DNA of 64,000 bases from Telluria mixta (GCF_029223865.1 NZ_CP119520.1:5642001-5706000), one strand, 5' to 3'; positions 1 through 10,097 are shown, counted from the stretch's first letter. The notes: generated from the sequence alone by a model not told the origin. Numbers and translations: made by a program.

Positions 1-1983
1 GGCGCCGACACCCGCGCCGCCAACCGCAAGTCGCAGACAACGGATATCTCCTGGCACCTGACCTGGCGTCCGACCAGCGCGTGGCAGTTCGACACCGACC
101 TGCAGCGCGTGCGCGCGACGAGCAACAGCTTCGACTCGACCGTCGCCACGGCCGTCAAGATGCCGTATGAGAACGTGGACCTGTCCGGCTCCGTGCCGAA
201 GCTGACGTTCGACCAGTACCAGACCAGCTACCTGGCCAATCCGGCGAACTACTACTGGGCGTTCACGCAGGAGCACTTCGACGACAGCCATGCCGGCGAA
301 TGGGCGTGGAAGACGGATGCGAAATACACGTTCGACCATCCGGTCCTGCGCGACGTCCGTTTCGGCATGCGTTTGACGAAGGCCGATTCGACGACGACGA
401 ACTCGAACCCGAGCTACAACTGGGCGGCCATCACCCAGCCGTGGCAGTCGGACACGGGCGGCCAGCTCGCGTACCTGGGCGATCCGCGCTTCTCGAACCA
501 GACGCAGGTCCACCAGTTCACGAACTTCTTCAACAATAACACCGCGGTCCCGGCCCTCGTGTTCCCGAACGTGGCGCTGGCCACGGGCTACCCGGGCAGC
601 TATGCGACGCTGCACAGCTACCACGACATCCTGTGCCAGCAGGCGAACCAGGCGAACGGCACGAGCAACCCGTGCACGCCGTGGTCGCCCGCGACGTTCG
701 GCACCGACCCGGCAGGCACGAACGACCTGTCCGAGCGCACCGGCGCGTTCTACACGCAGCTGCGCTTCGGCTTCGACGACCTGAAGTACCCGATCGACGG
801 CAACATCGGCGTGCGCTACGTGCAGACGCTGCTGAAGGCGCACGGCTACACGGTGTTCAACCCGAACGTCACGCAGCCGGCCCAGGGCACGACGGTCATC
901 GGTCCGGAAATCCCGAACATCGCCGCGTTCTCGACGCGCCAGGACTTCGACAATCACTACCACAACGTGTTGCCGAGCCTGAACCTGCGCATGAAGGCGA
1001 CCGACAAGCTGCAGTTCCGCTTCGCGGCCGCAATGGGCATCTCGAAACCGGATTATTCGCAGCTGCAAAGCTACACGACCCTGTCGGAAAACGTCGACCA
1101 GACCACGACGGGCAACGTCGTCACCGTCAACAACGTCGGCCTGACGGGTACCGGCACCGGCAATCCGAAGCTCAAGCCGGTGCAGTCGCGCCAGGTCGAC
1201 CTGTCGGCGGAATGGTATTTCGCGCCGGCCGGTTCGCTGACGGTGGCCGTCTTCAACAAGCAGCTGAAGGACATCATCATCAACCAGTCCTACGGCTACA
1301 ACGTGGCCGGCGTGACCGGTACGCCGTACACGTTCACGGTCACGGGTCCGGTCAACGGCGCGCGCGGTCGTGCGCGCGGCGCGGAGATCGCGTACCAGCA
1401 GTACTTCGACAAGCTGCCGGGCTGGATGTCGGGATTTGGCGTCCAGGCCAACTACACGTACGTGGACAGCAAGGAAGACCTGTACCATCCGGTCAACTCG
1501 GCGTTCTGCTCGGGCAGCTCGAACGGCGCGGATAACCTGAACCTGAACCAGAACGGCTGCGACACCAACGGCGCGACGTTCGGCAACCTGCCGCTGCAGA
1601 ACCTGTCGAAGAACGCCTACAACCTGGCCCTGCTGTACGACAAGGGCAAGGTCTCGGCACGCCTGGCATGGGCCTGGCGTTCGAAGGCACTGCAGAACGT
1701 GAACGTCAACGGCACCAACGGCACGGACGGCCGCCGCGTCGATCCGGCGACCGGCGCCACGCAGACGGTCGCGTGGGCATTGCCGACGTGGTCGGACAGC
1801 TATGGCCAACTGGACGGTTCATTCTTCTACAATATCAATGAGCAGCTGTCGCTCGGCGTGGAAGCGCAGAACCTGACCAACTCGAAGTACCGACAGCTGA
1901 TGCAGCAGTCGATCGGCATGATGACCCGCGCGGTCTTCGTGTCCGGCCGCCGCTACACGGCGTCACTGCGCTACTCGTTCTAA
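1..1983 (+). CDS. TonB-dependent receptor, C-terminal part (5' end outside window)
   Basis: The reading frame is open from base 1, so this is the last 660 residues of an outer-membrane receptor; the plug domain and start lie upstream. The visible part is rich in aromatic and Asn/Thr residues in alternating strands typical of a TonB beta-barrel. It ends in the motif YSF, the terminal aromatic residue expected of a barrel protein recognised by the BAM machinery. It is followed by a strong terminator and then by GH35 and GH31 hydrolases. From this context it likely imports oligosaccharides released from hemicellulose such as xyloglucan. Family is confident; substrate is inference. Confidence 0.9.
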   Translation, partial: GADTRAANRKSQTTDISWHLTWRPTSAWQFDTDLQRVRATSNSFDSTVATAVKMPYENVDLSGSVPKLTFDQYQTSYLANPANYYWAFTQEHFDDSHAGEWAWKTDAKYTFDHPVLRDVRFGMRLTKADSTTTNSNPSYNWAAITQPWQSDTGGQLAYLGDPRFSNQTQVHQFTNFFNNNTAVPALVFPNVALATGYPGSYATLHSYHDILCQQANQANGTSNPCTPWSPATFGTDPAGTNDLSERTGAFYTQLRFGFDDLKYPIDGNIGVRYVQTLLKAHGYTVFNPNVTQPAQGTTVIGPEIPNIAAFSTRQDFDNHYHNVLPSLNLRMKATDKLQFRFAAAMGISKPDYSQLQSYTTLSENVDQTTTGNVVTVNNVGLTGTGTGNPKLKPVQSRQVDLSAEWYFAPAGSLTVAVFNKQLKDIIINQSYGYNVAGVTGTPYTFTVTGPVNGARGRARGAEIAYQQYFDKLPGWMSGFGVQANYTYVDSKEDLYHPVNSAFCSGSSNGADNLNLNQNGCDTNGATFGNLPLQNLSKNAYNLALLYDKGKVSARLAWAWRSKALQNVNVNGTNGTDGRRVDPATGATQTVAWALPTWSDSYGQLDGSFFYNINEQLSLGVEAQNLTNSKYRQLMQQSIGMMTRAVFVSGRRYTASLRYSF

Positions 1984-1993
1984 GCGCATCACG

Positions 1994-2021
1994 GCGGGCG
2001 GCCAGCTGGCCGCCCGCTTTT
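1994..2021 (+). terminator. Rho-independent terminator after TonB receptor gene
   Basis: A perfect 10-bp stem (1994-2003 with 2008-2017) around the loop AGCT is followed by four T. It starts 10 bases after the receptor stop codon and 36 bases before the next start codon on the same strand, so it can lower or separate expression of the downstream hydrolase genes. Confidence 0.85.
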
Positions 2022-2056
2022 AATAACCACGCCTACGACTGGAGACCCGTTCGCGT

Positions 2057-3718
2057 ATGAAAACCAAATCCTTCCGCCTGCTGGCCGCCGGCCTGCTCGC
2101 CGCCGCCACCTGCCACGCCGCCCACGCGGCATCCGAACTGCCCCGCATCGTGGGCAAGGACGGCCGCTATGCCCTGATGGTCGACGGCGCCCCGTTCCTG
2201 ATCCTGGGTGGCCAGGCCCATAACTCCAGCAACTATCCGGCCGCGCTGCCGAAGGTCTGGGCCGCCATGAAGGATGTGCATGCGAACACGCTGGAGATCC
2301 CCGTCGCGTGGGAACAGATCGAGCCGAAGGAAGGCACCTTCGACTTCAGCTACGTCGACAAGCTCGTGCAACAGGCGCGCGAGCACAAGACGCGCCTCGT
2401 GCTGCTGTGGTTCGGCACCTGGAAGAATACCGGCCCGGCGTACGCGCCCGAGTGGGTCAAGTTCGACAACAAGCGCTTCCCGCGCATGATCGACAAGGAC
2501 GGCAAGACGAGCTACTGCCTGTCCCCGTTGGGCGAAGCCACGCTGGCCGCCGACAAGAAGGCGTTCGTGGCGCTGATGGAGCACATCAGGAAGATCGACT
2601 CGGACAAGCGCACCGTGATCATGGTGCAGGTCGAGAACGAAGTGGGCACCTATGGCGTCGCGCGCGATTACGCGCCGCGGGCCCAGGCCGCGTTCCAGCA
2701 GCCGGTGCCGGCCGCCGTCCTTGCGCACCAGCCGCCGCCCGCGGGCCGGCCGAAGCAGGGTACGTGGTCCGAGGTGTACGGCGACTACGCCGACCAGTAT
2801 TTCCATACCTGGGCCATCGCCGCCTACATCGAAGACATCGCCAAGGCGGGCCGCGCCGTGTACGACCTGCCGATGTACGTGAACAATGCCCTGCGCGCGC
2901 CCGTGCTCGACAAGCCGGCGCCGCCGTGGAAGGCGGACTTCGCCTCCGGCGGTCCGACCTACGACGTGATCGGCATCTATAAAGCGGCCGCACCGCACAT
3001 CGACTTCGCCGGCCCGGACATCTACATGCCCGAGTCCAGCAACGTGAGCGCCACGCTCCAGCTGTTCCAGCGTCCGGACAATCCGCTGATGGTGCCGGAG
3101 ATGGGCAATGCCGCGGCCTATGCGCGCTACGTCTACCAGATCATCGGCAAGGGCGCATTGGGCGTCGCGCCGTTCGGCTTCGACTACGCCATGTACAGCA
3201 ACTACCCGCTCGGCTCGAAATACACGGACAAGCGCATGATCGAGCCGTTCGCGAAAGTCTACGAGGTGTTCGCGACTATGCAGCGCGTGTGGGCCAAGTG
3301 GGCCTACGAAGGCCGCACGTACGGCGTCGCGGAAGGCGACGACCGCAAGCCGCAGACCGTCGCAGCGAACGGCTGGGACGTGCACCTGTCGTTCCGCGAA
3401 TTCCAGTTCGGCGAACGCGAGTACCTGAAGGACAAGAACGAATACGCCGAAGGCACGGACCAGCCGAACGGCGGCGCCGCGATCGCGCAGGTCGGCCCGG
3501 ACGAATTCGTGATCGTGGGCCAGCGGATCCGCGTGAAGTTTTCCGGCACCGGCCCCAATGCGGGCAAGCCCACGGGTTACGCGCGGGTGGAAGAGGGCCG
3601 GTTCGACGCCGACGGCAAATGGGTCATGGAGCGGAACTGGAATGGGGACCAGACCGACTATGGCCTGAATCTGCCGGCTGTGCCGACGGTGTTGAAGGTG
3701 AAGATGGGTTCGTACTGA
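2057..3718 (+). CDS. GH35 beta-galactosidase with C-terminal DUF5597-type domain
   Basis: A 553-residue exported glycoside hydrolase. Residues 1-24 are a signal peptide (ending AHA). A TIM barrel follows, with the GH35 acid/base motif ENE (E195) and a probable nucleophile in PEMG (E348). The part after about residue 400 resembles the DUF5597 module of short bacterial GH35 enzymes. Known relatives remove beta-galactosyl units from xyloglucan oligosaccharides, and such enzymes sit beside a TonB receptor and an alpha-xylosidase in Cellvibrio-type loci, as here. Activity on xyloglucan is inferred from this arrangement. Loosely coupled (25 bp) to the next gene. Confidence 0.85.
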   Translation: MKTKSFRLLAAGLLAAATCHAAHAASELPRIVGKDGRYALMVDGAPFLILGGQAHNSSNYPAALPKVWAAMKDVHANTLEIPVAWEQIEPKEGTFDFSYVDKLVQQAREHKTRLVLLWFGTWKNTGPAYAPEWVKFDNKRFPRMIDKDGKTSYCLSPLGEATLAADKKAFVALMEHIRKIDSDKRTVIMVQVENEVGTYGVARDYAPRAQAAFQQPVPAAVLAHQPPPAGRPKQGTWSEVYGDYADQYFHTWAIAAYIEDIAKAGRAVYDLPMYVNNALRAPVLDKPAPPWKADFASGGPTYDVIGIYKAAAPHIDFAGPDIYMPESSNVSATLQLFQRPDNPLMVPEMGNAAAYARYVYQIIGKGALGVAPFGFDYAMYSNYPLGSKYTDKRMIEPFAKVYEVFATMQRVWAKWAYEGRTYGVAEGDDRKPQTVAANGWDVHLSFREFQFGEREYLKDKNEYAEGTDQPNGGAAIAQVGPDEFVIVGQRIRVKFSGTGPNAGKPTGYARVEEGRFDADGKWVMERNWNGDQTDYGLNLPAVPTVLKVKMGSY

Positions 3719-3743
3719 CGTAGCGAAAAACCAGGAGAGAGAC

Positions 3744-6620
3744 ATGCAACTGACAAGAATCGCAGCCGCCGCGCTGCTGCTGGCCGCAGGCGGCCACGCC
3801 CTCGCGGGCACCGTCCAGAAGACCGCCACCGGCATCGAGGTGCGCCCGGATACCGGCCCCGCAAAGCTCGTGCGCCTCGAGCTGATGGCCGATAACATCG
3901 TCCACGTCGTCAAGCTGGACCAGGAAGGCAAGCAACTCACGCCGTCGCTGATGACGGTCGCCAAACCGTGCGGCAGCTGCGCGTTCACGGTCGCCGACGG
4001 CAAGGATGCCGTGACGCTCAAGGCCCAGAAGATCGCCGCCCAGGTGTCGCTGAAGGATGGCCAGGTCCGCTTCTTCGACGCGGCCGGCAAGGCGTTCCTG
4101 ACGCAGGCAGCGGAAACCATCACGCCGATCCAGGTGGGCGGCAAGCCTTACCTCGCGATCAAGGAAGGTTTCAATTACGGCACGAAGGATGCGTTCTACG
4201 GCCTGGGCCAGCACCAGAACGCGCAGATGAACTACAACGGCGAAGACGTGCTGCTGCAGCAGCACAACATGATCGCGTCGGTGCCGTTCGTCGTCTCGGA
4301 CAAGAACTACGGCGTCCTGTGGGACCAGAACTCGATCACGCGTTTCGGCGATTCGAAGCCGTATGCGTGGCTGTCGCGCGACCTGAAACTGACGGACGAG
4401 CAGGGCAAACCGGGCGGCCTGACGGCGCGCTACTACATCGACGGCAAGCTGGCGCTGACCCGGCAAGAGAAGGATATCGCCTACCAGTTCCTGAAGGATG
4501 TCGAGGAGTTCTGGCCGAAGGAACTGCCGTCGATGAAGGCGCTGGGCGGCAAGGAGGTCAAGGTCGTGTGGGACGGCGCGATGGCCAGCCCGAAAGCGGG
4601 TGTGCACAAGATGCAGTTGTACGCGTCGGACTATGCGACGCTCACCGTCGACGGCAAGCAGGTCATGGACGTGTGGCGCCAGGGCTGGAACCCGTGGTAC
4701 CACAACTTCGAAGTGAAATTCGCGGCGAACAAGCCCGTCAGGCTGCACCTGGAATGGAAGCCGTCGGGCGGCATGATCGCGATGACGCACAACGATCCGC
4801 TGCCGGCACCGGAACGCCATTCGTTGACGATGTCGTCGGAGATCGCCGAAGCCGTCAATTACTATGTGATCAGCGGCGACAGTATGGACAACGTCATCGG
4901 CGGCTACCGCACGCTGACGGGCCAGCAGCCGATGATGCCGAAGTGGGCGTACGGCTTCTGGCAGTCGCGCCAGCGCTACGAGACGCAGCAGCAGTTGCTG
5001 GACACGGTGTCCGAATACCGCAAGCGCGGCTGGCCGCTGGATAACATCGTGCAGGACTGGTTCTACTGGCCGGAAGACGGCTGGGGTTCGCACGACTTCG
5101 ACAAGGTGCGCTTCCCGGATCCGAAGGGCATGGTCGACGAAGTGCACAAGCAGCACGCGCGCATCATGATCTCCATCTGGGGCAAGTTCTACGCCAATAC
5201 CGACAACTACAAGGAGCTGGCGGCGAAGGGCCACATGTGGACGAAGAACGTCGAAGACGGCGCGCTTGACTGGGTCGGCAAGGGCTACAAGAACAGCCAC
5301 TACGACCCGTACACGCAGGAAGCGCGCGACATCTATTACCGCCAGATGAAGGACAAGCTGGTGGCGAAAGGTTTCGACGCCTGGTGGATGGACAACACGG
5401 AACCGGACGTCCTGTCGAACTCGCGCCTGGAAGACTTCAAAAAGCTGATCGGCCCGACCGTCTACGGCCCCGGCGAGATCACGTTCAACCCGTACAGCCT
5501 CGTGCACTCGGGCGGCATGATCGAAGGCCTGCGCCGCGACCAGCCGGATACGCGCCAGTTCATCCTGTCGCGCTCGGGCTTCGCCGGCATCCAGCGCAAT
5601 TCCGTCGCCGTGTGGAGCGGCGACACGGCCGGCCGCTGGAACAACCTGTACGACCAGATCGCATCGGGCGTGAACTTCTCGATGTCCGGCATCCCGAACT
5701 GGACGCACGACATCGGCGGCTATGCGCAGGAGAACCGCTTCCAGTACGGCGACGTGGGCTCCGCCCAGGAAAACCGCACCACGACGGGTGGCCAGGCCAA
5801 GCCGGAAGACATGAAGGAATGGCGCGAGCTGAACCTGCGCTGGTTCCAGTTCGGCGCGTTCTCGCCGCTGTTCCGCTCGCACGGCGAAGTGGTCAAGCGC
5901 GAGATCTACAACATCGCGGCCGGCGACGACGCGATGCGCGATTCGATGGTGGGCTACCTGAAACTGCGCTACCGCCTGATGCCGTACATTTACTCGCTGG
6001 CGGCCGACACGCACTACGCCAACGGCACCATGATGCGCGGCCTCGTGATGGACTTCCCGCAGGACGACAAGGTGAAGAACATCAAGGACCAGTACCTGTT
6101 CGGCCACGCGCTGATGGTGGCGCCGGTGACGTCGTACGGCGCGCGCGAGCGCACCGTCTACTTCCCGGCGGGTGCCGACTGGTACGACTTCGATACCGGC
6201 AAGCGCTACGCGGGCGGCACCAGCGCGAAGGTGGACGCTCCCCTGAACCGCATCCCGGTGTTCGTGCGCACGGGCGCCGTGATCCCGACCGGTCCCGTCA
6301 CGCAGTACGTCGACGAGAAACCGGACGCGCCGATCGTGCTGCAGGTGTATGCGGGCGCCAGCGGGCAGGCGAGCCTGTACGAGGACGATGGCGTCACGAA
6401 TGCGTACGAGCGCGGTGAGTTCAGCCGCATCCCGTTCAGCTACGACGACAAGACGGGCACCGTCACGATCGGCGCCCGCAGCGGCCAGTACAAGGGCATG
6501 CCGCAGACGCGCCAGATCAAGGTGCGCGTGCTGCGTGCCGGCGTCGCGACGAGCGCGGACATGGATGCGGCCGACAAGACCGTGACGTATGACGGCAAGC
6601 CCGTCACCGTGAAGCTGTGA
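3744..6620 (+). CDS. GH31 alpha-xylosidase type glycoside hydrolase with inserted PA14 domain
   Basis: A 958-residue exported enzyme with a signal peptide (residues 1-21) and a good ribosome site (GGAGAG). Domains in order: N-terminal beta-sandwich, a PA14-like insertion at about residues 267-351, the GH31 barrel with nucleophile D550 in WWMDNTEP and acid/base D627 in WSGD, then C-terminal sandwiches with a DUF5110-like end. A PA14 insert in GH31 is the hallmark of xyloglucan-active alpha-xylosidases of the Cellvibrio Xyl31A type. It follows GH35 by 25 bp and its stop overlaps the GTG start of the GH26 gene. Alpha-glucosidase activity is a less likely alternative. Confidence 0.85.
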   Translation: MQLTRIAAAALLLAAGGHALAGTVQKTATGIEVRPDTGPAKLVRLELMADNIVHVVKLDQEGKQLTPSLMTVAKPCGSCAFTVADGKDAVTLKAQKIAAQVSLKDGQVRFFDAAGKAFLTQAAETITPIQVGGKPYLAIKEGFNYGTKDAFYGLGQHQNAQMNYNGEDVLLQQHNMIASVPFVVSDKNYGVLWDQNSITRFGDSKPYAWLSRDLKLTDEQGKPGGLTARYYIDGKLALTRQEKDIAYQFLKDVEEFWPKELPSMKALGGKEVKVVWDGAMASPKAGVHKMQLYASDYATLTVDGKQVMDVWRQGWNPWYHNFEVKFAANKPVRLHLEWKPSGGMIAMTHNDPLPAPERHSLTMSSEIAEAVNYYVISGDSMDNVIGGYRTLTGQQPMMPKWAYGFWQSRQRYETQQQLLDTVSEYRKRGWPLDNIVQDWFYWPEDGWGSHDFDKVRFPDPKGMVDEVHKQHARIMISIWGKFYANTDNYKELAAKGHMWTKNVEDGALDWVGKGYKNSHYDPYTQEARDIYYRQMKDKLVAKGFDAWWMDNTEPDVLSNSRLEDFKKLIGPTVYGPGEITFNPYSLVHSGGMIEGLRRDQPDTRQFILSRSGFAGIQRNSVAVWSGDTAGRWNNLYDQIASGVNFSMSGIPNWTHDIGGYAQENRFQYGDVGSAQENRTTTGGQAKPEDMKEWRELNLRWFQFGAFSPLFRSHGEVVKREIYNIAAGDDAMRDSMVGYLKLRYRLMPYIYSLAADTHYANGTMMRGLVMDFPQDDKVKNIKDQYLFGHALMVAPVTSYGARERTVYFPAGADWYDFDTGKRYAGGTSAKVDAPLNRIPVFVRTGAVIPTGPVTQYVDEKPDAPIVLQVYAGASGQASLYEDDGVTNAYERGEFSRIPFSYDDKTGTVTIGARSGQYKGMPQTRQIKVRVLRAGVATSADMDAADKTVTYDGKPVTVKL

Positions 6621-7732
6621 AGCGCAGCATCGTCATTGCGCTGATGTTCGCGCTGGCCGGATCGAGCGGCGCGGCGGTGCCGCGCCCGGCGTCCCCGCGC
6701 GCGACACCGGTGGACGCGCAGGCGGACGCCCGCACGCGCGCCGCGTACACGTGGCTGGTGCAGACCTGGGGCCGGCAGACCATCGCCGGCCAGCAGGACC
6801 TGACGTGGAACGACAGCGTCGACATGGCGCGCCGCGTGTTCGACGACACCGGCAAATACCCGGCGCTGATGGGCTTCGACTTCATGAACACGTGGCAGAA
6901 GGGCGACGGCGCGCACCAGGTCGATGAAGCCATCGCCTGGGCACGCCGCGGCGGCCTCGTGACGTTCTGCTGGCACTGGCGCGACCCGTCGGCGCCCGCG
7001 GGCACGCAAGGCAACTTCTATGCGCGCGAGCCGGATGCGCGCAAGAACACGGCGTTCACGATCCCCATGCGCGACGGCCGGCTCGATTCGTCCAGCCCCG
7101 CGGGCCGCCAGATCGATGCCGATATCGACCGGGTGGCCGCCGAACTCGCGAAGCTGCAGGCGGCCGGCGTGACGGTGCTGTGGCGGCCGTTGCACGAAGC
7201 GTCCGGCAGCAATGGCGACGGCTGGTTCTGGTGGGGCCGCAAGCGCACGGACGGCGTGTCGAACGCCGAGGCGTACGTGCAGCTGTACCGCCACATGTTC
7301 GACCGGCTCGTGAGCAGGCATGGCCTGCACAACCTGATCTGGGTGTGGAACGGCCAGGACGCCGGCTGGTATCCGGGCGACGACGTCGTCGACATCACGG
7401 GTTACGACGTGTACGATGAGCGCGACCGGAAAACCTACAAGTCGCAGATCGACACCTACCGCCGCATGGCCGCCATCGGTCCGGCGACCAAGCCCGTGGC
7501 CATGACCGAGAACAGCTACATTCCCGATCCCGACAACATGCGGCGCGACGGCGCGCGCTGGCTGTGGTTCCTGACGTGGAACGACGGCCGCGCACCCGCC
7601 GGCACGTCCGACAAGGACAATTTCTGGACCGGCGACTATTACAACAACGCGGCGCACAAGACGAAGGTGTATCGGCACCCCGACGTGATCACCCTCGACG
7701 AGCTGCCCGCATTCCTGAAAGCTCCCCAATGA
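6617..7732 (+). CDS. GH26 beta-mannanase type glycoside hydrolase
   Basis: A 371-residue exported enzyme starting at a GTG that overlaps the previous stop (GTGA), so it is probably translationally coupled. After a signal peptide (about residues 1-19) it is a single clan GH-A barrel. The acid/base motif WRPLHE (E194) and nucleophile motif MTEN (E298) are both intact, matching GH26. Known GH26 enzymes are mainly endo-beta-1,4-mannanases, with some mannobiohydrolases, xylanases and lichenases. Placement next to an acetyl esterase suggests acetylated glucomannan as substrate, but this is inference. Confidence 0.85.
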   Translation: MKRSIVIALMFALAGSSGAAVPRPASPRATPVDAQADARTRAAYTWLVQTWGRQTIAGQQDLTWNDSVDMARRVFDDTGKYPALMGFDFMNTWQKGDGAHQVDEAIAWARRGGLVTFCWHWRDPSAPAGTQGNFYAREPDARKNTAFTIPMRDGRLDSSSPAGRQIDADIDRVAAELAKLQAAGVTVLWRPLHEASGSNGDGWFWWGRKRTDGVSNAEAYVQLYRHMFDRLVSRHGLHNLIWVWNGQDAGWYPGDDVVDITGYDVYDERDRKTYKSQIDTYRRMAAIGPATKPVAMTENSYIPDPDNMRRDGARWLWFLTWNDGRAPAGTSDKDNFWTGDYYNNAAHKTKVYRHPDVITLDELPAFLKAPQ

Positions 7733-8808
7733 AACGATTGACCAAGACTTTCGTGCTGGCCGCGCTGCTGCATGCCGGCCAGGCTTTTGCCGGCGTCGCC
7801 GTGGCGCCCAGCGACAAGCACCTGCAGTACACGGGCCGCATCGACTTCGCCCAGCCGGACGCCCCTGTCATCACCTGGCCAAACACGGCCATCGCCGGCA
7901 ACTTCACGGGCACGTCGCTGTCCGTCACGCTGGACGACGAGAAGGGCAAGAACTACTTCAACGTCTTCATCGACGGCGACACGGCCAGCCCCCTGATCAT
8001 CGAGGCGGGCCAGGGATCGAAGAAGTATGACGTGATAGCCGGCCTCGCGGCGGGCAAGCACAGCTTCCTGATCACCAAGCGCACGGAAGGCGAGGAGGGC
8101 GCGACCGTGTTCCGCGGCCTGGAGCTGGCGGACGGCGCCCAGATGCTGGCACCGCCGGCACGCCCGAAGCGCCGCATCGAATTCTTCGGCGATTCGATCA
8201 CGAGCGGCATGGGCGACGAAGCCCCGATGAACGGCCGCGACGACGTGGGCCGCGACAAGAACAGCTACCTGTCGTACGCCGGCATCACGGCGCGCAACCT
8301 GAACGCGGAACTGCACCAGACGTCGCAGAGCGGCATCGGCGTCATGATCAGCTGGTTCCCGTTCACGATGCCGGACTTCTACGACCAGCTCAGCGCCGTC
8401 GGCAACAACGACACGAAGTGGGACTTCGCGAGCTGGACGCCGGACGTCGTCGTCATCAACCTGATGCAGAACGACCGCTGGCTGGTCGGCGACCAGCACC
8501 GGCTGCAGCCGGAACCGGACGACGCCGGCCGCGTCGCCGCCTATGAAACCTTCGTCAAGCGCATCCGCCAGCTGTACCCGAAGGCCTACATCGTGTGTGC
8601 GCTGGGCAGCATGGACGCGACGAAGCCGGGCTCGCAATGGCCGGGCTACATCAAGTCGGCGGTCGACGACATGCGCAAGGGCGGCGACCAGCGCATCGAC
8701 ACCGTGTTCTTCCCGTTCACGGGCTACGGCGCGCATCCGCGCCTGAAGCACCAGCGCGACAATGCGCAGATCCTCACGGCGTTCATCAGGAAGAAGATGA
8801 ACTGGTAA
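7729..8808 (+). CDS. CE2-type SGNH acetyl esterase
   Basis: A 359-residue exported esterase. The ATG overlaps the GH26 stop (ATGA), which decides this start over longer in-frame options, and residues 1-21 form a signal peptide. An N-terminal jelly-roll (about 25-140) precedes an SGNH domain with the nucleophile in GDSIT (S156) and the histidine in AHPRL (H336). This two-domain layout is that of carbohydrate esterase family 2, whose members deacetylate mannan, xylan and glucan oligosaccharides and can work with a Ser-His dyad. It is the last gene of the plus-strand hemicellulase operon. Confidence 0.85.
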   Translation: MKRLTKTFVLAALLHAGQAFAGVAVAPSDKHLQYTGRIDFAQPDAPVITWPNTAIAGNFTGTSLSVTLDDEKGKNYFNVFIDGDTASPLIIEAGQGSKKYDVIAGLAAGKHSFLITKRTEGEEGATVFRGLELADGAQMLAPPARPKRRIEFFGDSITSGMGDEAPMNGRDDVGRDKNSYLSYAGITARNLNAELHQTSQSGIGVMISWFPFTMPDFYDQLSAVGNNDTKWDFASWTPDVVVINLMQNDRWLVGDQHRLQPEPDDAGRVAAYETFVKRIRQLYPKAYIVCALGSMDATKPGSQWPGYIKSAVDDMRKGGDQRIDTVFFPFTGYGAHPRLKHQRDNAQILTAFIRKKMNW

Positions 8809-8810
8809 GC

Positions 8811-8898
8811 CGTCGTCCCCGCGAAGGCGGGGACCCAATTTTGTATGCGCTGACATGACGCTGGCAGAACCTGGATCCCCGCCTTCGCGGGGATGACG
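8811..8898. repeat. Palindromic intergenic repeat (REP/MITE-like) with two hairpins
   Basis: Two 27-bp arms (8811-8837 and 8872-8898) are inverted copies of each other with two mismatches. Each arm is also a hairpin with an 8-bp stem and 4-base loop (8815-8834 and 8875-8894). The element lies between convergent genes, where it can terminate transcription from both sides. The arm core resembles a GC-rich intergenic palindrome common in proteobacterial genomes. Only this copy is in the window. Confidence 0.75.
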
Positions 8899-8914
8899 TT
8901 CGGGGGTAGCAGCA

Positions 8915-10096
8915 TTAATGGAGTGCGGGTGTGCTCCAGATTACCCAAGCCTTCGGATCACGTTCAAACGTCCCATCCGTCGTCAGCACCCGCGTATCCA
9001 CACCCGCCTCATTCAGCAGGAACCGCCGCGCATACGCATTCACGTGGCCGTACTGCGACGCCGGCAGCTGGCAATGCGGATGCCCGCCCACCTGTGCGAT
9101 CCCCATCGCATCTTCGGCGCCCAGCGCCGTCCAGATCTCGCGCGCCGCCAGCGACGTGCGAAACGCGCTCTCGTTGCCCAGCCACTCCATCGACGTGTTT
9201 TCCACGACGAGCAGTGCGCGCGGCGCGATCAGGCCCATCACTTCGTGCTGGTCGAACGGCAGGCGCGTCGCGGCCTCGCCGAACTGTTTGAAGTTCTCCG
9301 TGAACCACACGTTTTCCGTGACGATCTGGCGCAGCGTCTGCACGTTCTGGCCCGCGGCCCGCTGCGCGTCGGAGATGCGCCACCCGGCCGCGCCGCCGCT
9401 GCCGGATTCCTGCGCGATGGTCAGCCTGATGCGCTCGTCGAATGCGCCCGCTACGATGGCCCCCTTGCCGTTGCGCGAGCAGCCCGTGATGCCGAGACGG
9501 CCCGCGTCAATGCGTGCGTCGGGCGTTTGCTCCAGCGCGTCGATCAGGCGGCTCACGCCCCACGACCACGCCGCCATCGCGCCGGCCATGTGGCCGCTGC
9601 CGTACAGGTCGTAGAACCCGCCCTTGCCGCGCGAGCCGCCGTTCTGCTGCTCGGCCACGAGGTTGTTGGGGAAGGTGATGAGCGCGACCCCCATCCGCTG
9701 CAAGTCGTCGTTGTTCAGTGAGACGGCGCCCATGCCGATGATGGCCGGGTACGGCGCCTTGCCGCCTTGCGGCAGCTGGATCTTCGCGGGGAATCTGAAC
9801 GTGCGGCCTTCGTGCGTGACCGATACGACGAGGTCCGCGCCGTCCATCCGCGCCTGCACGGGCGCGGCTCCCGGCTTGACACCCAGTTCGTAGTGCTGCA
9901 CCTGCACCGCGAGTTCGGCGCGGCGGTGCTGCCAGTCGGCCTTGCTGCGCACGGGACGGCCGTCGGCAAAGGTGAACGGGTCGGGCAGTTGCGGTTGCGG
10001 GCGCAGGTCCGCCACGCCCGGCAATGCCGGCGCTAGATGCTGGCAGCCGGCAAGCAGCGCCGCCGCGCAGGCCGCGGCGATGAGGCGCGTGCCCAC
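8915..10096 (-). CDS. CE15 glucuronoyl esterase, lipoprotein
   Basis: A 393-residue esterase predicted to cut the ester between lignin alcohols and glucuronoxylan side chains. The GTG start at 10096 lies one base after the GH9 stop and gives a lipoprotein signal with lipobox LAGC (Cys about residue 17); longer in-frame starts would destroy that signal. The CE15 nucleophile motif GCSRNGKG (S207) and a late histidine in GGHPHC (H339/H341) are present. The length suits a single-domain CE15 enzyme. It is co-transcribed with the GH9 endoglucanase and probably sits on the outer or inner membrane facing the periplasm. Confidence 0.88.
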   Translation of the reverse strand: MGTRLIAAACAAALLAGCQHLAPALPGVADLRPQPQLPDPFTFADGRPVRSKADWQHRRAELAVQVQHYELGVKPGAAPVQARMDGADLVVSVTHEGRTFRFPAKIQLPQGGKAPYPAIIGMGAVSLNNDDLQRMGVALITFPNNLVAEQQNGGSRGKGGFYDLYGSGHMAGAMAAWSWGVSRLIDALEQTPDARIDAGRLGITGCSRNGKGAIVAGAFDERIRLTIAQESGSGGAAGWRISDAQRAAGQNVQTLRQIVTENVWFTENFKQFGEAATRLPFDQHEVMGLIAPRALLVVENTSMEWLGNESAFRTSLAAREIWTALGAEDAMGIAQVGGHPHCQLPASQYGHVNAYARRFLLNEAGVDTRVLTTDGTFERDPKAWVIWSTPALH

Positions 10097-10097
10097 G

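Noticed and set aside
3624..6107. Long minus-strand open frame of 827 residues
   Set aside because: Antisense to the GH31 gene, with Val/Arg/His-biased composition typical of shadow frames; no motif or start signal.
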